Assembly (NCBI RefSeq): GCF_016744255.1 | Contig: NZ_JADGES010000019.1 | Location: 1-41,507, forward strand | Length of the DNA stretch: 41,507 bases | Source: Maribacter sp. | GTDB taxonomy: Bacteria; Bacteroidota; Bacteroidia; Flavobacteriales; Flavobacteriaceae | Direction of reading: 5' to 3' | Shown: piece after piece, positions 41,492 through 41,507 of the stretch | Position numbering within the stretch: the first letter of the stretch is position 1 | How the letters are laid out: the number at the start of each line of letters is the position of its first letter | The notes under the pieces: model-generated | Database searches by the model: none | What the model saw: only the letters and a program-made list of their open reading frames with translations | Told to the model about the DNA's origin: nothing | Program-made: the position numbers and the translations under genes

Positions 41492-41507
41492 GTGTTTTGT
41501 TTTAAAT

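Noticed and set aside
1-41507. tRNA, rRNA, CRISPR array, prophage or restriction system
   Set aside because: Looked for on both strands; no cloverleaf with a T-loop GTTCRA motif, no regularly spaced repeats and no phage or restriction genes were seen.

Overview
The window is chromosomal DNA from a member of the Bacteroidota, most likely a marine-type Flavobacteriaceae. The evidence is very AT-rich DNA, few Shine-Dalgarno sites, and repeated TAnnTTTG -7 boxes typical of Bacteroidota promoters. The gene set also fits: PUR-family DUF3276 protein, long NusB next to a DUF1573 lipoprotein and YajC, a cyclophilin-FKBP fusion, DinB/YfiT-like protein and PPK2. The genus cannot be fixed from sequence reading alone. 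Most genes are housekeeping or envelope genes. There is no phage, intact insertion sequence, CRISPR array, tRNA or rRNA.

Layout. 1-2.1 kb: 5'-truncated DUF4920 gene, mnmD, and a TIGR01777 epimerase. 2.2-4.1 kb: grpE-dnaJ behind a promoter with both a vegetative -7 box and a sigma-54-like -24/-12 element. 4.1-9.35 kb: a tight five-gene operon (NatAB-type ABC exporter, MscS channel, DUF6268 barrel, sigma-54 activator without a DNA-binding domain). 9.35-13.6 kb: unknown secreted protein, ppk2, M28 peptidase and the dual PPIase. 13.6-14.6 kb: two untracked tandem micro-ORFs for 27- and 28-residue membrane peptides, then cspA. 14.6-19.1 kb: 1-Cys peroxiredoxin, DinB-like protein, thioredoxin-fold protein, and a CsaA / SBF-transporter / acyltransferase operon.

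19.1-24 kb, minus strand: M14 carboxypeptidase, PUR protein, ABC exporter. 24.1-25.9 kb: nusB, DUF1573 lipoprotein, yajC. 26-29.4 kb, minus strand: pepT, YdeI-like protein and a ClsC-like phospholipase D lipoprotein. 29.5-31.1 kb: unknown secreted protein and pyrD. 31.1-31.7 kb: a gene-free stretch with decayed or unusual coding-like frames. 31.7-35.7 kb: LysE exporter, HMG-CoA lyase-like enzyme, a porin whose promoter is bracketed by a 24-bp inverted motif, then an FMN-binding protein and a histidine-bearing four-helix membrane protein. 35.8-41.5 kb: guaB, thioredoxin-like protein, lysA, Lon N-domain protein, sucC.

Several starts were moved: ABC ATPase 4169, CspA 14308, CsaA 16737, DUF1573 25114, PLD 27508, Lon-N 39521. 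The reasons are promoter position, signal peptide or family N-terminus. The strongest candidates for something undescribed are the tandem micro-proteins, the porin / FMN-binding / His-membrane region with its bracketed promoter, the sigma-54-like grpE promoter, and the coding-like relic at 31.1-31.6 kb. All assignments come from reading; no database search was possible.
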